This document shows, piece by piece, positions 1 through 7,636 of a stretch of DNA of 64,000 nucleotides. A program made the translations under genes and the position numbers. The notes below the pieces were generated by a model, which searched no databases, was not told the origin of the DNA, and saw only the letters and a list, made by a program, of their open reading frames with translations. The stretch is taken from the IMG/VR virus record IMGVR_UViG_3300042197_003333, positions 1 to 64,000 of that record. One strand, written 5' to 3'. This stretch comes from a virus. Within the stretch, counting starts at the first letter, position 1, and each line of letters starts with the position of its first letter.

Positions 1-94
1 TACCACCATCTTTGTCAATAATAATAAAATCCTGATTATCCAAGTACTTAAATATGATATTATCAAACTGACTTTCTGTTATAAGGTATTTCAT
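1..94 (-). CDS. MKYLITE-family paralog, 5' end only
   Basis: The start codon is at 94-92 and the gene runs off the left edge, so only about 31 residues are seen. They begin MKYLITESQFDNIIFKYLD and are nearly identical to the starts of the genes at 110-439 and 455-784, so this is at least a fourth member of a minus-strand tandem array. An ATAAATA box (TATTTAT on the coding strand, 101-107) lies just upstream, as for the other members. Function unknown. Confidence 0.75.
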   Translation of the reverse strand, partial: MKYLITESQFDNIIFKYLDNQDFIIIDKDGG

Positions 95-109
95 ATAATG
101 ATAAATATA

Positions 110-439
110 TTAGTTAGTTATTCTCAACCAATTTTGTGGACGATGTGCTCTCATTAGGGTGTCTTTAACCCTCATTTGTAGGGTATTTTCAACCCATCTA
201 CCTATAATTTGTTCAGAATCAGAAGTTTGCAAAGAAAAAAACTTAGAAATTTCATATATTAATTCGTAATAAATAAAACACCAACCATCGTCTTTATCGT
301 ATCTAATCTGCGCATATTCATCTTCTTCTGAATTAACAAAATATATATTGTCACCTTTTTCAATCTGAATAAAATCTTGATTATCCAAATACTTAAATAT
401 GATATTATCAAACTGATTTTTGGTGATAAGGTATTTCAT
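110..439 (-). CDS. MKYLITE-family small protein (tandem array)
   Basis: A 109-residue acidic protein of unknown function. Its first 20 residues (MKYLITKNQFDNIIFKYLDN) are shared with the genes at 1-94, 455-784 and 1087-1398 and resemble the tag found on many other proteins here (K-x-[IL]-[TS]-E-x-x-[LF]). The central part is also conserved with the neighbours (VNSEEDEYAQIRYDKD); the C-terminus diverges. The TATTTAT box at 446-452 on the coding strand sits just before the start. High DNA identity with 455-784 points to recent tandem duplication. Confidence 0.8.
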   Translation of the reverse strand: MKYLITKNQFDNIIFKYLDNQDFIQIEKGDNIYFVNSEEDEYAQIRYDKDDGWCFIYYELIYEISKFFSLQTSDSEQIIGRWVENTLQMRVKDTLMRAHRPQNWLRITN

Positions 440-454
440 ATAATGATAAATATA

Positions 455-784
455 TTAGTTAGGTATTCTCACCCCGCCTACATTTTCTTTACGTGCAGAT
501 TGAATATCCGTAACTCTCATTTGGAGGGTGTTCTTAACCCACATACCAATAATTTTTTTAGAATCAGAGTTTTTTAATGAAAAGAATGAAGAAATTTCTT
601 TGATTAAATTAAGATAAATAATACACCAACCAGCATCTTTATCATATCTAATCTGCGCATATTCATCTTCTTCTGAATTAACAAAATATATTTTATCACC
701 TTTTTCAATCTGAATAAAATCCTGATTATCCAAATACTTAAATATGATAGTATCAAATTGGTTTTCTGTTATAAGATATTTCAT
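455..784 (-). CDS. MKYLITE-family small protein (tandem array)
   Basis: A 109-residue paralog of 110-439, most similar over the first 60 residues and ending in a different tail. It starts immediately after the stop of the gene at 786-1070 on the same strand, so the two are probably co-transcribed. No catalytic or membrane motif is visible. The near-identical 5' halves of neighbouring copies with divergent 3' ends suggest unequal recombination within the array. Confidence 0.8.
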   Translation of the reverse strand: MKYLITENQFDTIIFKYLDNQDFIQIEKGDKIYFVNSEEDEYAQIRYDKDAGWCIIYLNLIKEISSFFSLKNSDSKKIIGMWVKNTLQMRVTDIQSARKENVGGVRIPN

Positions 785-785
785 A

Positions 786-1070
786 TTACTCAGGCCAATT
801 CATTATTTGAAAACTTATTCTACCACGAAAAGGTACTGACACCATAGTAAAATATTCTTTAACTTTTTCACCATAATTATCTTTTAACCATTTTTCGTAG
901 TTATATGCAAATTCTTTTGGTAACTTATTCCAATCAACGTCAACCATAACAACAAGCTCGGGGAATACACCCATATAGTTAACAAAAAAATCAATATCAT
1001 TAAATAAACCATTACCTATTTTAGTTAGGTATTTTTTTAATCCACTTTCTTGTCCTTTAGTTAATTCCAT
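786..1070 (-). CDS. hypothetical protein
   Basis: A 94-residue protein starting MELTKGQESGLKKYLTKIGN. I chose this start over an in-frame ATG 81 bases upstream because it follows a TATTTAT box (1077-1083, coding-strand sense) at the spacing seen for neighbouring genes, and because the upstream stretch overlaps the preceding gene. The C-terminal 'VSVPFRGRISFQIM' looks like a short beta region. It sits inside the MKYLITE array but does not share that N-terminus. Not recognised. Confidence 0.65.
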   Translation of the reverse strand: MELTKGQESGLKKYLTKIGNGLFNDIDFFVNYMGVFPELVVMVDVDWNKLPKEFAYNYEKWLKDNYGEKVKEYFTMVSVPFRGRISFQIMNWPE

Positions 1071-1086
1071 ATGATGATAAATATAA

Positions 1087-1398
1087 TCAATAACCAACAA
1101 TAGGGCTGGCAACTTCTGAATTGGTGGACTTCCTTCCAAATTTATTCTCAACCCATCTATTAATTACACTAATACAATCATAAGTGTCCAAAGAAAAGAA
1201 TTTGCCGATTTCATCAACCAAGTTATAATGTATGGTACAATAGCGTGCTATAAAATGATATCTAATTTGAGCATATACATCATGTTCGTGGTTAACAAAA
1301 TAAATATTATTACCCATTTTAATTTCAATAAAGTCCTGATTATTCAAGTACTTAAAAACTACTTTATCAAATTGATTTTCGGTGATGAGGTATTTCAT
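1087..1398 (-). CDS. MKYLITE-family small protein (tandem array)
   Basis: A 103-residue, more diverged member of the array: MKYLITENQFDKVVFKYLNN at the start, then 'IYFVNHEHDVYAQIRYHF' matching the paralogs. It is the first gene of the minus-strand run; its coding-strand TATTTAT box lies at 1405-1411. Function unknown; the N-terminal module is the only clue. Confidence 0.75.
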   Translation of the reverse strand: MKYLITENQFDKVVFKYLNNQDFIEIKMGNNIYFVNHEHDVYAQIRYHFIARYCTIHYNLVDEIGKFFSLDTYDCISVINRWVENKFGRKSTNSEVASPIVGY

Positions 1399-1860
1399 AT
1401 GATAATAAATATATAGAAATTACGAACTAAATAAACTCATTCCCCCATTCCACTTACGTGTCGTTCCGTTCCACTATCGTTACACTACACTAATGGGTTC
1501 ATTCGTTTATTTATTTCCTAATTTCCCCCACATATATAATGGACACAATGAAGGGACAATATGGTTTCCTTTGTTAATGTTCATATTTTATACCATATGG
1601 TATAATACCTAAAGGTATAATATAATGGTAATGAAATGATATGTGAATTATGTTATATAGTAAGTGGTTTGTTAAGGGGAGACATAACGAGTCATATATG
1701 AACCAAAACCCTAAGGGTTTATTTTTTTAATGACACATTATTATGTCTCCCACATTTTACCACTATTATAAATGTCCCATATAAATGGTGTCCATTTGAA
1801 GGGGGGAAAAGTTTAAGGTGTCCGTTGAAATGGTATTGTGAAAGGGTGTAATGTCCTCAT
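1399..1860. other. gene-poor intergenic region
   Basis: About 460 bases without a convincing gene. It holds a pyrimidine-rich stretch (1440-1530) and short AT-rich inverted repeats around 1590-1640 (for example ACCATATGGTA near 1593, a perfect palindrome), plus repeated 'tggtaat/tggtata' blocks. It lies upstream of the minus-strand array, so it could carry control elements, but no specific site is assigned. Confidence 0.5.
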
Positions 1861-2133
1861 TTAAAGGGGACTAACGTCCCTCACCGCTTCATAGATAATG
1901 TGTTTCATTTTTAGCTGGAAAATGTATATAGTAAAAAAATCCCTTATGGCACTATCACCATGACCACTTTTTTCACTTTTAATATTTACAATATGGTCAT
2001 TACAATACCTGTGGTGGTAATTTGTGGGAAAAACAACACTTGTCAATATAACAAAAACCACTATATTTATTGTGGTAAGAAGTGGCAAAACATGGGAAAG
2101 GGGATTATCCCCATCCCAAAGCTCAACTGACAT
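1861..2133 (-). CDS. doubtful small membrane protein
   Basis: An open frame of 90 codons starting MSVELWDGDN with one hydrophobic stretch (about residues 17-36, LLTTINIVVFVILTSVVF) and a basic, His-rich middle. Base composition differs from neighbouring genes and no family is recognised. It may be a real membrane protein or a chance frame in the gene-poor region. Confidence 0.3.
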   Translation of the reverse strand: MSVELWDGDNPLSHVLPLLTTINIVVFVILTSVVFPTNYHHRYCNDHIVNIKSEKSGHGDSAIRDFFTIYIFQLKMKHIIYEAVRDVSPL

Positions 2134-2165
2134 TTTGTCATTTCCAAATTTTTTAACATATATTT

Positions 2166-2468
2166 ATGAACAGAATTCCCCCTAACACCATTGTCAGCGA
2201 GGTTTACCCCTCAGATATGGTTATGTATTTAAAAGGTTTAAACTACCACATAGAAAGGTTTGATGAAGACGTAATTGTTTTTTTAAAGAACACGGATGGA
2301 AAAGAGGTGGGAAAACTAAACTATGTAATATACAAATCCCGTATTCAGGGGACAACATATATATTAAAAAGTTATGACCTAAAAGAAATACAAGGGGACC
2401 TAAATCAGTATAGAACTGAAATGGCCCCCATAGGTATTATAAATAATTTCTTCAAGGAGAAGTTATAG
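2166..2468 (+). CDS. hypothetical protein
   Basis: A 100-residue protein starting MNRIPPNTIVSEV with alternating charged and hydrophobic residues and no signal peptide. The ATG overlaps the end of an ATATATTTAT box, so the transcript would be leaderless if that box is a promoter; alternatively the next ATG near 2219 is used. Its end overlaps the end of the convergent metallopeptidase gene by six bases. Confidence 0.55.
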   Translation: MNRIPPNTIVSEVYPSDMVMYLKGLNYHIERFDEDVIVFLKNTDGKEVGKLNYVIYKSRIQGTTYILKSYDLKEIQGDLNQYRTEMAPIGIINNFFKEKL

Positions 2469-2846
2469 TTCGGACACCATCTTACTAATCACACCATAAT
2501 AACGTTCTGACTTTTGGTTGGCATCCACTTCAAAGGGGTTATTCTCATAACCATATTTAAGGTGATAGGCGGAATACTTGGAAGAAAGTCCACGTTGTTT
2601 GCAATGGGCATACTCATGAATGAAAGTTTTGATATAACTTTTAACGGTGGGGAGATTATGAGCATATAGATAAATGGTTTTTGTTTCATAGTCATATAGA
2701 CCCTTATACATAACCCCACGTTTTCTGACCTTAATAGATAGACCATTCTTTTTTCCAAGAAAGAATTCACATGACCTAACAAGTTTTTCGTTAAGGGAGG
2801 AAAGTTCCTTTGTGGTGAAAGACGATATGCGTTTATTCATTTTCAT
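2463..2846 (-). CDS. small zinc metallopeptidase-like protein
   Basis: A 127-residue protein with an HExxH zinc-binding motif in 'TFIHEYAHCKQ' (two His ligands and the catalytic Glu) and a downstream 'NPFEVDANQ' segment whose Glu could be the third ligand, as in gluzincin or SprT-like enzymes. No signal peptide or membrane segment. The start was placed downstream of the longest frame because a host-type promoter (2851-2882) ends only five bases before this ATG. The substrate is not evident. Confidence 0.65.
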   Translation of the reverse strand: MKMNKRISSFTTKELSSLNEKLVRSCEFFLGKKNGLSIKVRKRGVMYKGLYDYETKTIYLYAHNLPTVKSYIKTFIHEYAHCKQRGLSSKYSAYHLKYGYENNPFEVDANQKSERYYGVISKMVSEL

Positions 2847-2850
2847 ACCA

Positions 2851-2882
2851 CAAAGATACGAAGAATATTTCACATGGCAAAA
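2851..2882 (-). promoter_or_regulatory. Bacteroidota-type promoter
   Basis: On the minus strand, TTTTGCC (2882-2876) and TATCTTTG (2858-2851) are spaced as in the Bacteroidota -33 TTTG / -7 TAnnTTTG consensus. It would drive the metallopeptidase gene with almost no leader. Confidence 0.7.
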
Positions 2883-2910
2883 TTTATTATTTTATATATT
2901 AAAGCGTTAT

Positions 2911-3122
2911 GGAGTATACGCTCCAACTGTGAAACAACAGCAGCCCCTTATATGAGTTTCAATGATACAAAGATACGGCAAAGATTTCAAATAAAAAAAT
3001 TGTTTATTAAGTTTTTTTGGGGGATATTTGTGGAACTGTAACAATACGTTGGGACCGAGTATACTCCAACCTGCTTATATAAATTTAAAAAAGTATAAGG
3101 CACCAAGCTAATATACGGCAAA
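2911..3122 (-). repeat. two tandem leader-like units
   Basis: On the minus strand the same order of elements occurs twice: TTTGCCGTAT (3122-3113 and 2983-2974), then about 45 bases, then GTTGGAG[CG]TATACTC (3070-3057 and 2927-2911). The second element is nearly palindromic in the copy at 2911-2927. No gene lies in either unit. They could be duplicated promoter/operator regions or short untranslated RNAs upstream of the metallopeptidase gene. Confidence 0.45.
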
Positions 3123-3205
3123 TATTATTAATCCCCAAACATATTTATTAACATAAGCACATGATGCTTATTCATTGACACAACATGGAAACAGGATGAA
3201 TTAAT

Positions 3206-3227
3206 AAGGGGGAATTTGCTCCCCCTT
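3206..3227. terminator. bidirectional hairpin terminator
   Basis: AAGGGGG ... CCCCCTT stem with a short loop; lies just beyond the stop of the minus-strand lipoprotein gene. Confidence 0.6.
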
Positions 3228-3229
3228 GT

Positions 3230-3388
3230 TTATTTACTCCATCCACATCCACCATTTCTATGGACATCGTTTGAATGAACCGTACCTTTTGGCATGTATA
3301 CATTTTTTGGGGATGAACATGAACCAAGTGATACAAGTAGAAGAATTGTTAATAAGAATAGAACGAATGCTTTAAATGGATTTGTCAT
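3230..3388 (-). CDS. small lipoprotein
   Basis: A 52-residue protein starting MTNPFKAFVLFLLTILLLV with a lipobox (LGSC, Cys near residue 23), so it should be exported, lipidated and anchored in a membrane. The mature part is only about 30 residues, Gly/Asn/His-rich and ends GGCGWSK. The start follows a TATCTTTG promoter element (3422-3415). Small host-type lipoproteins in phages may act in superinfection exclusion, but that is a guess here. Confidence 0.65.
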   Translation of the reverse strand: MTNPFKAFVLFLLTILLLVSLGSCSSPKNVYMPKGTVHSNDVHRNGGCGWSK

Positions 3389-3414
3389 ATGGGTTATTGT
3401 TTTAATTGTGTGTA

Positions 3415-3422
3415 CAAAGATA
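3415..3422 (-). promoter_or_regulatory. -7 element TATCTTTG
   Basis: Matches the Bacteroidota -7 consensus TAnnTTTG, about 27 bases upstream of the lipoprotein ATG. A clear -33 TTTG is not seen. Confidence 0.5.
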
Positions 3423-3439
3423 TATGATATACCCCCCAC

Positions 3440-3723
3440 TCATATGTTAAAATATGTTAAACTCCTCCCCCTGTATGGGTGTAATAGGTGGGCACCCCCT
3501 CCCCCCTCCCGTATCCCCCCTTATATATGACATTTTGACAGGTAAATACCCCCTATAATCCCATCAATAAAATTTTCCAGAAAAAAATTATGGAACATGA
3601 CCCCCTTATATAAAATGCGTCGGAAAAGTTAAAATAAAATTTTTGGAAAAAATTTGAAAAAACAAACCCCCTAATTAAAGGGGGGAATTGTTCAAAAACA
3701 TAAAAAACAATACTTACAAAAAA
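3440..3723. other. intergenic region with C-tracts and a terminator
   Basis: No gene seen. Contains runs of C (3465-3520) and, at 3666-3687, an ACCCCCT ... AGGGGGG hairpin that would end transcription from the minus-strand gene at 3724-4881. Confidence 0.5.
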
Positions 3724-4881
3724 TCATTCAACCATTACCTTGAAACCTTTTCCTGAATCATAAACATAAATTTTATTTCTTGTGATTCCTTTGTTATATA
3801 CATCTCTAATTCTATCTAAAGAAAAGGAGATGGATTTTGAACTTGGGACTTGCCAATTTGAGTAAAGGATTTTTTCTTTGATTCTATCTATGTTAAGGTT
3901 CTCAACCATTGATAATTCAAATAGAGCTTTTAGATAATATCTTTTTCCAACTTCTTGTTTAGATATTTTATCAATATACTCGTTAAGAAAATTTAATTTC
4001 TCCAAAATCCATAGAGTATCAGTATCATCAAGTTCTAATTTACCATCTTTAAACATTTGATAAGTCATTCTTGTTCTGTCTGATTTTCCATTCATAACAT
4101 AGAATATAATCTCATGCTCAAATTTATCTCCATGGCTCATTTTAAGTCTTCGGTAATTTACATAACTCTTAACACCGAGAGTTGCCTTTGACATCATAAA
4201 TGCGGTGATGTCCCAAACTTGAGAGGCTGTATTAAGTAGTTCTACATCCCCAAGAGATTTTTCCAAAATGTTCATGTCAAAATCTTCCCATATTGTGTAT
4301 GTTATAGGTAGACCAAGTTCCTTAAGAACTTCATATCTATGTTGTCCATCAATAATTTTAAGTGGTCCTCCTTTTTTTGGGTTTGGGTCAAATCCAACTA
4401 AGAGACATGAGGGTTTTAGATGTTTTGTTTTTATAGATTCACGAATTCTATTGAGATTTGCCTTAACAAGGTCCCTATTCGCTTTTATCATTCCAAACAA
4501 GTCATAGTTTGTTGTCTCATAGATTTTTGAATACTCTGATGATTGGTTAATCACATCATCCAATGTAAACTTGGAATTATCAGGATAATCTCCATAAATA
4601 ACATAAGGGATAGTCAAATTCAAATCTTTGTAAGTTTGAAATCTTTGTTGCCCATCTACAATTCTGAAAATAGCTTCAGATGTTGGGTCAGGGTCATACA
4701 CCACGATTAATGGTGAAAACTTGTAATTTTCATAATCTTCATCAATTTCTTTTTTAATCCTTTCTAAATTTTCTTTTGAAAGATGTCTTACTGTTGAATT
4801 TGAGTTGTAAAACAAGTCATAATCTGTTGTCTCTTTGATTTGTGAGAATTGAGACAAATTCTCATTTAAAATTGTATTCAT
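3724..4881 (-). CDS. tandem ParB/sulfiredoxin-like domain protein
   Basis: A 385-residue protein with two copies of a ParB-like N-terminal fold. Each begins with a similar phrase (ETTDYDLF near residue 18, ETTNYDLF near 120) and ends in the hallmark 'IVDGQQRFQTYKDL' or 'IIDGQHRYEVLKELGLPI'. The remaining 180 residues are mostly helical. In ParB-like proteins the D/E-G-x-x-R motif binds nucleotide; family members range from DNA partition proteins to nucleases and host-takeover factors. Its role here is unknown. A host-type promoter (4968-4999) lies about 90 bases upstream of the start. Confidence 0.7.
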   Translation of the reverse strand: MNTILNENLSQFSQIKETTDYDLFYNSNSTVRHLSKENLERIKKEIDEDYENYKFSPLIVVYDPDPTSEAIFRIVDGQQRFQTYKDLNLTIPYVIYGDYPDNSKFTLDDVINQSSEYSKIYETTNYDLFGMIKANRDLVKANLNRIRESIKTKHLKPSCLLVGFDPNPKKGGPLKIIDGQHRYEVLKELGLPITYTIWEDFDMNILEKSLGDVELLNTASQVWDITAFMMSKATLGVKSYVNYRRLKMSHGDKFEHEIIFYVMNGKSDRTRMTYQMFKDGKLELDDTDTLWILEKLNFLNEYIDKISKQEVGKRYYLKALFELSMVENLNIDRIKEKILYSNWQVPSSKSISFSLDRIRDVYNKGITRNKIYVYDSGKGFKVMVE

Positions 4882-4967
4882 TTTTTAATAATTTTTTGGA
4901 GTCTATTCTCGGTCTCATGATTACCAAGCTTACTCCCTGTTTATATTATTTCCTTCGAAGGATAATA

Positions 4968-4999
4968 CAAATGTATGTATGGTGTTTTGATTAGTCAAA
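4968..4999 (-). promoter_or_regulatory. Bacteroidota-type promoter
   Basis: On the minus strand TTTGAC (4999-4994) and TACATTTG (4975-4968) match the -33/-7 consensus with good spacing. It drives the ParB-like gene with a leader of roughly 80 bases that contains a short hairpin (TTCGAA at 4954-4959). Confidence 0.7.
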
Positions 5000-5010
5000 T
5001 TATTTTGTAA

Positions 5011-5050
5011 AATTTTTTTTCCGTTTTATCAATCCCCCCAACCCCCCTTT
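5011..5050 (+). repeat. intergenic C-rich element, copy 1
   Basis: T-run, CCGTTTTATCAAT, then two C-runs separated by AA, then a T-run. Near-identical copies lie at 5430-5470 and 6762-6804, and a degenerate one at 7958-7998, each just upstream of a plus-strand gene. Confidence 0.6.
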
Positions 5051-5076
5051 TTTATTTTGATTGTATTTATTCTTAT

Positions 5077-5412
5077 ATGAATTTAACTGAATTATCTTTT
5101 GTTTTAAAAAAACTTTATAATAGTTTGGGGAATAATTATCTAACCAAAAACTTTATTACCGTACCATTTGAATTTGATGTTAAGGTAAGATATGATAGAG
5201 ATGATGCAATTGCTGATTATATAATTGAGGTTTATTCAAATCCCCCGATGCCAAAAAGTTTTGAATATGTTCCTGAAGTTAAGGAAAAAAAAGTTACCGA
5301 TGGGGTTCATATATCTGTAATTAAAACGGAGTTTAAAAAATTGTATGAATATGTTGAAACCGATAAATCAAGAAAAAGATTTGTTTCGGTTAAATTTATG
5401 AACCAAGAATAG
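5077..5412 (+). CDS. hypothetical protein
   Basis: A 111-residue soluble protein starting MNLTELSFVLKKLYNSL, with a Lys-rich C-terminal half. TATTTAT box at 5064-5070 immediately upstream. It contains 'EFDVKVRYDRDDAIADYIIEVYSNPPMP', a likely beta-hairpin pair, but no recognised family. Confidence 0.65.
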   Translation: MNLTELSFVLKKLYNSLGNNYLTKNFITVPFEFDVKVRYDRDDAIADYIIEVYSNPPMPKSFEYVPEVKEKKVTDGVHISVIKTEFKKLYEYVETDKSRKRFVSVKFMNQE

Positions 5413-5429
5413 TTTATTATTTTTATAAA

Positions 5430-5470
5430 ATTTTTTCCTGTTAATATAATCCCCCAACCCCCTTTTTTAT
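5430..5470 (+). repeat. intergenic C-rich element, copy 2
   Basis: TTTTTTCC ... TAATCCCCCAACCCCCTTTTTT, followed by the TATTTAT box at 5480-5486 before the next gene. See copy 1 at 5011-5050. Confidence 0.6.
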
Positions 5471-5490
5471 TTTATGATATATTTATTTGT

Positions 5491-6729
5491 ATGGGTAAAA
5501 GATTAATTATAACAGAAGAAGAAAGAAAAAGAATTCTTAATTTATATGAACAACGTATTTCGGATTTACCTCAAAATCAACAAACATATACAGGACCAAA
5601 ACCAAATATCGGAACCCCAAAAACCAAAGACTTAAGAACCACACTTTCACCACAACAACAGCAACAATATAAGGATATGACAAGAGGGCAAAAAGATTTG
5701 TTCAAAATATATTATGGCGGAAACAAAGAAATAAGTCCAATTGGAAAGGACCCTAGTTTGGTTGAAAAAGTTAGATTAATATTTCCTAAAGCTGATTGGG
5801 AAAAAATAGGTTTACGTTTTTTTAGTATGTTTAACATATTCTCTGGATATTTTACGTCGTTGGCTGATGCTTTGAAACTTGTTGGTAATTTAATTAACAA
5901 AGGAGTCAAAACGAAAGAACTTGTAATTGGTTCTCATGGTGGAGGAGAGCAATTATTGATGACAAAATCTGGTGAAAATTTTAGATTTGACAATTCATTT
6001 TTGGAAAGTATTAAAGAAATTGTGACTCCATCTACAAAAGTTTTTTTCACGGCATGTCATGGAGCGGATGACTTGGAAATGTTAAAAGATGCTGCCGAAA
6101 AGTTGGGAGTTGGAGCATATGCGTCCAAGGGGGTATATAACTATATAACAAATGAAAGCGAAAAAGGTTTTTATTGGTGTTCACCCAATTCTTATAATGT
6201 ACCAAGGGATTCTAAACCTGAAGAACCATTGAATCCTATTGAAGAACAAAAAAAATCTGCACAAGTACAGGTTAGGTTTTTATCTAAAGAAAAACCAACT
6301 GAAATTAACTATACAATAACTACGGAAATTTTTGGAATTCCTATTAAAACTATAAAAAAATTTAATTTTGAATCTAAAAATTATGGAGTGAGTAGTATTA
6401 ACAAGGGTGAATTTTTGATTGAGGGATGGATAGACATTAATTATGATTTGGAGGAATATATAGGTGGATACACTGATAACCCTCCAGCGAATCAAGACGC
6501 ATTAGCCAAATCCTGGTACAATCAAAGCAAGAAAACGCCAAATATGGAAGAATTTTTAGGTAATAAGTTCGTAAATGGAGAAATTAAAATAGAACTGGAT
6601 GGAGCTGATATAAAGACACTGAAACCTTTTTCATTACCTTTATCAGTAGATGATGATTTTTTATTGGAAAACAATCTTTGTAGAAAAGTTGAAAGTTCAC
6701 CGGTTAGTTGGTTTGAACCCATCAGTTAA
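5491..6729 (+). CDS. tagged protein with caspase/CHAT-like His-Cys motifs
   Basis: A 412-residue protein. Residues 1-20 (MGKRLIITEEERKRILNLYE) belong to the shared N-terminal module and end in LYE, a possible prohead-protease site. A central domain (about 110-225) has 'LVIGSHGGGEQ' and, 40 residues later, 'KVFFTACHGADDLEML': the His and Cys positions expected of a clan CD (caspase, CHAT or DUF4347-like) dyad, each after a hydrophobic strand. The C-terminal 180 residues are beta-rich and unrecognised. By its tag I infer a head-packaged protein; a protease role is plausible but not shown. Confidence 0.6.
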   Translation: MGKRLIITEEERKRILNLYEQRISDLPQNQQTYTGPKPNIGTPKTKDLRTTLSPQQQQQYKDMTRGQKDLFKIYYGGNKEISPIGKDPSLVEKVRLIFPKADWEKIGLRFFSMFNIFSGYFTSLADALKLVGNLINKGVKTKELVIGSHGGGEQLLMTKSGENFRFDNSFLESIKEIVTPSTKVFFTACHGADDLEMLKDAAEKLGVGAYASKGVYNYITNESEKGFYWCSPNSYNVPRDSKPEEPLNPIEEQKKSAQVQVRFLSKEKPTEINYTITTEIFGIPIKTIKKFNFESKNYGVSSINKGEFLIEGWIDINYDLEEYIGGYTDNPPANQDALAKSWYNQSKKTPNMEEFLGNKFVNGEIKIELDGADIKTLKPFSLPLSVDDDFLLENNLCRKVESSPVSWFEPIS

Positions 6730-6761
6730 ATTATTTGATATATTATTTTGGTTTTAAAATA

Positions 6762-6804
6762 AATTTTTTTCCATTTTATCAATCCCCCCAACCCCCTTTT
6801 TTTG
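6762..6804 (+). repeat. intergenic C-rich element, copy 3
   Basis: Matches copy 1 almost base for base, including the TTTTATCAATCCCCCCAACC core. Upstream of the gene at 6858. Confidence 0.6.
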
Positions 6805-6857
6805 TTTTTATATTAAAATTTATTTTATAGTTCATTTTTTTGTTATATATTTGTTCC

Positions 6858-7364
6858 ATGAATTTATCTGATTATACTTTTGACGAACTTGTTAAATTAA
6901 AAAACGAGATTGAATCCCATCTTTATTCGGTTTCCGATGGATATTTGTATTTATGTAATGTTCGTTCTTATGGAAGGAATTGGACTGAACGACCATTAAA
7001 TACTTATTCCCTTTCCGAATTATGTTATGGATATAATGGTGATGATGGAATTGTTGATGTTTATTCAACCAACCCTGATTTGAATATTGATAATTATGGT
7101 GATGTGTATTATATAAAATCTGAAGAAGATTATAAAGCTTGGAAAGAATGGAATTATTTAACAACCCAAATTCCATATATGGAAAAAGAACTTGAAGAAT
7201 GGGAAAACAGGGAAAATGTTCCTTTTAATATTCGTCCACGTTTTTCCCCATATTTTACCCGTGAAGACATTGATGAATATAAGAAACAACTTATTGAGTA
7301 TGACATGAGTTTTGTTGCTCCGGTTCGTATTTATGTAAGGAATGATGAAGATGGTGCATCTTAA
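6858..7364 (+). CDS. hypothetical acidic protein
   Basis: A 168-residue protein starting MNLSDYTFDELVKLKNEIES, with predicted helices at both ends and an acidic, Tyr-rich middle. The ATG was preferred to an upstream TTG because a TATATTTG element (6846-6853) lies just before it. It overlaps the next gene by 23 bases. Not recognised. Confidence 0.65.
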   Translation: MNLSDYTFDELVKLKNEIESHLYSVSDGYLYLCNVRSYGRNWTERPLNTYSLSELCYGYNGDDGIVDVYSTNPDLNIDNYGDVYYIKSEEDYKAWKEWNYLTTQIPYMEKELEEWENRENVPFNIRPRFSPYFTREDIDEYKKQLIEYDMSFVAPVRIYVRNDEDGAS

Positions 7365-7539
7365 TATATTGATTTCAATTCTTGCATATGTTTGGATTGG
7401 ATATTGCGCCATATCACATATTCAAATTGAAGCCAAAAAGAAAAACGAGGGTATTTCATTTAATGAACAAAAAATTGGATATATTGTTCAAGTTTTGTTT
7501 TATTGGTTGATTGCATCCGTTATTTTATATGTCATTTAA
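7342..7539 (+). CDS. small two-helix membrane protein
   Basis: A 65-residue protein with two hydrophobic segments (about residues 7-27, ILISILAYVWIGYCAIS, and 46-65, YIVQVLFYWLIASVILYVI) separated by a charged loop. It starts inside the previous gene, so the two are translationally coupled. It could be a holin-like or exclusion protein; nothing decides between them. Followed by a terminator. Confidence 0.6.
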   Translation: MMKMVHLNILISILAYVWIGYCAISHIQIEAKKKNEGISFNEQKIGYIVQVLFYWLIASVILYVI

Positions 7540-7572
7540 ATAACCCCTCTGATAATAGAATTGTCAGACCGA

Positions 7573-7600
7573 CCCCTTTTAATAAAGGGGTTTCTTTTTT
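7573..7600 (+). terminator. rho-independent terminator
   Basis: ACCCCTTTT ... AAAGGGGT stem followed by a T-rich run. Confidence 0.75.
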
Positions 7601-7636
7601 TGGTATATGATATATTTATATATAAAATAATATATT

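Noticed and set aside
1228-1416. Plus-strand hydrophobic frame opposite the MKYLITE gene
   Set aside because: Antisense shadow; the minus frame is conserved among four paralogs.
1590-1640. Replication origin at AT-rich palindromes
   Set aside because: Only short palindromes are seen, with no iterons or repeated protein-binding sites; AT-rich palindromes are expected by chance at this composition.
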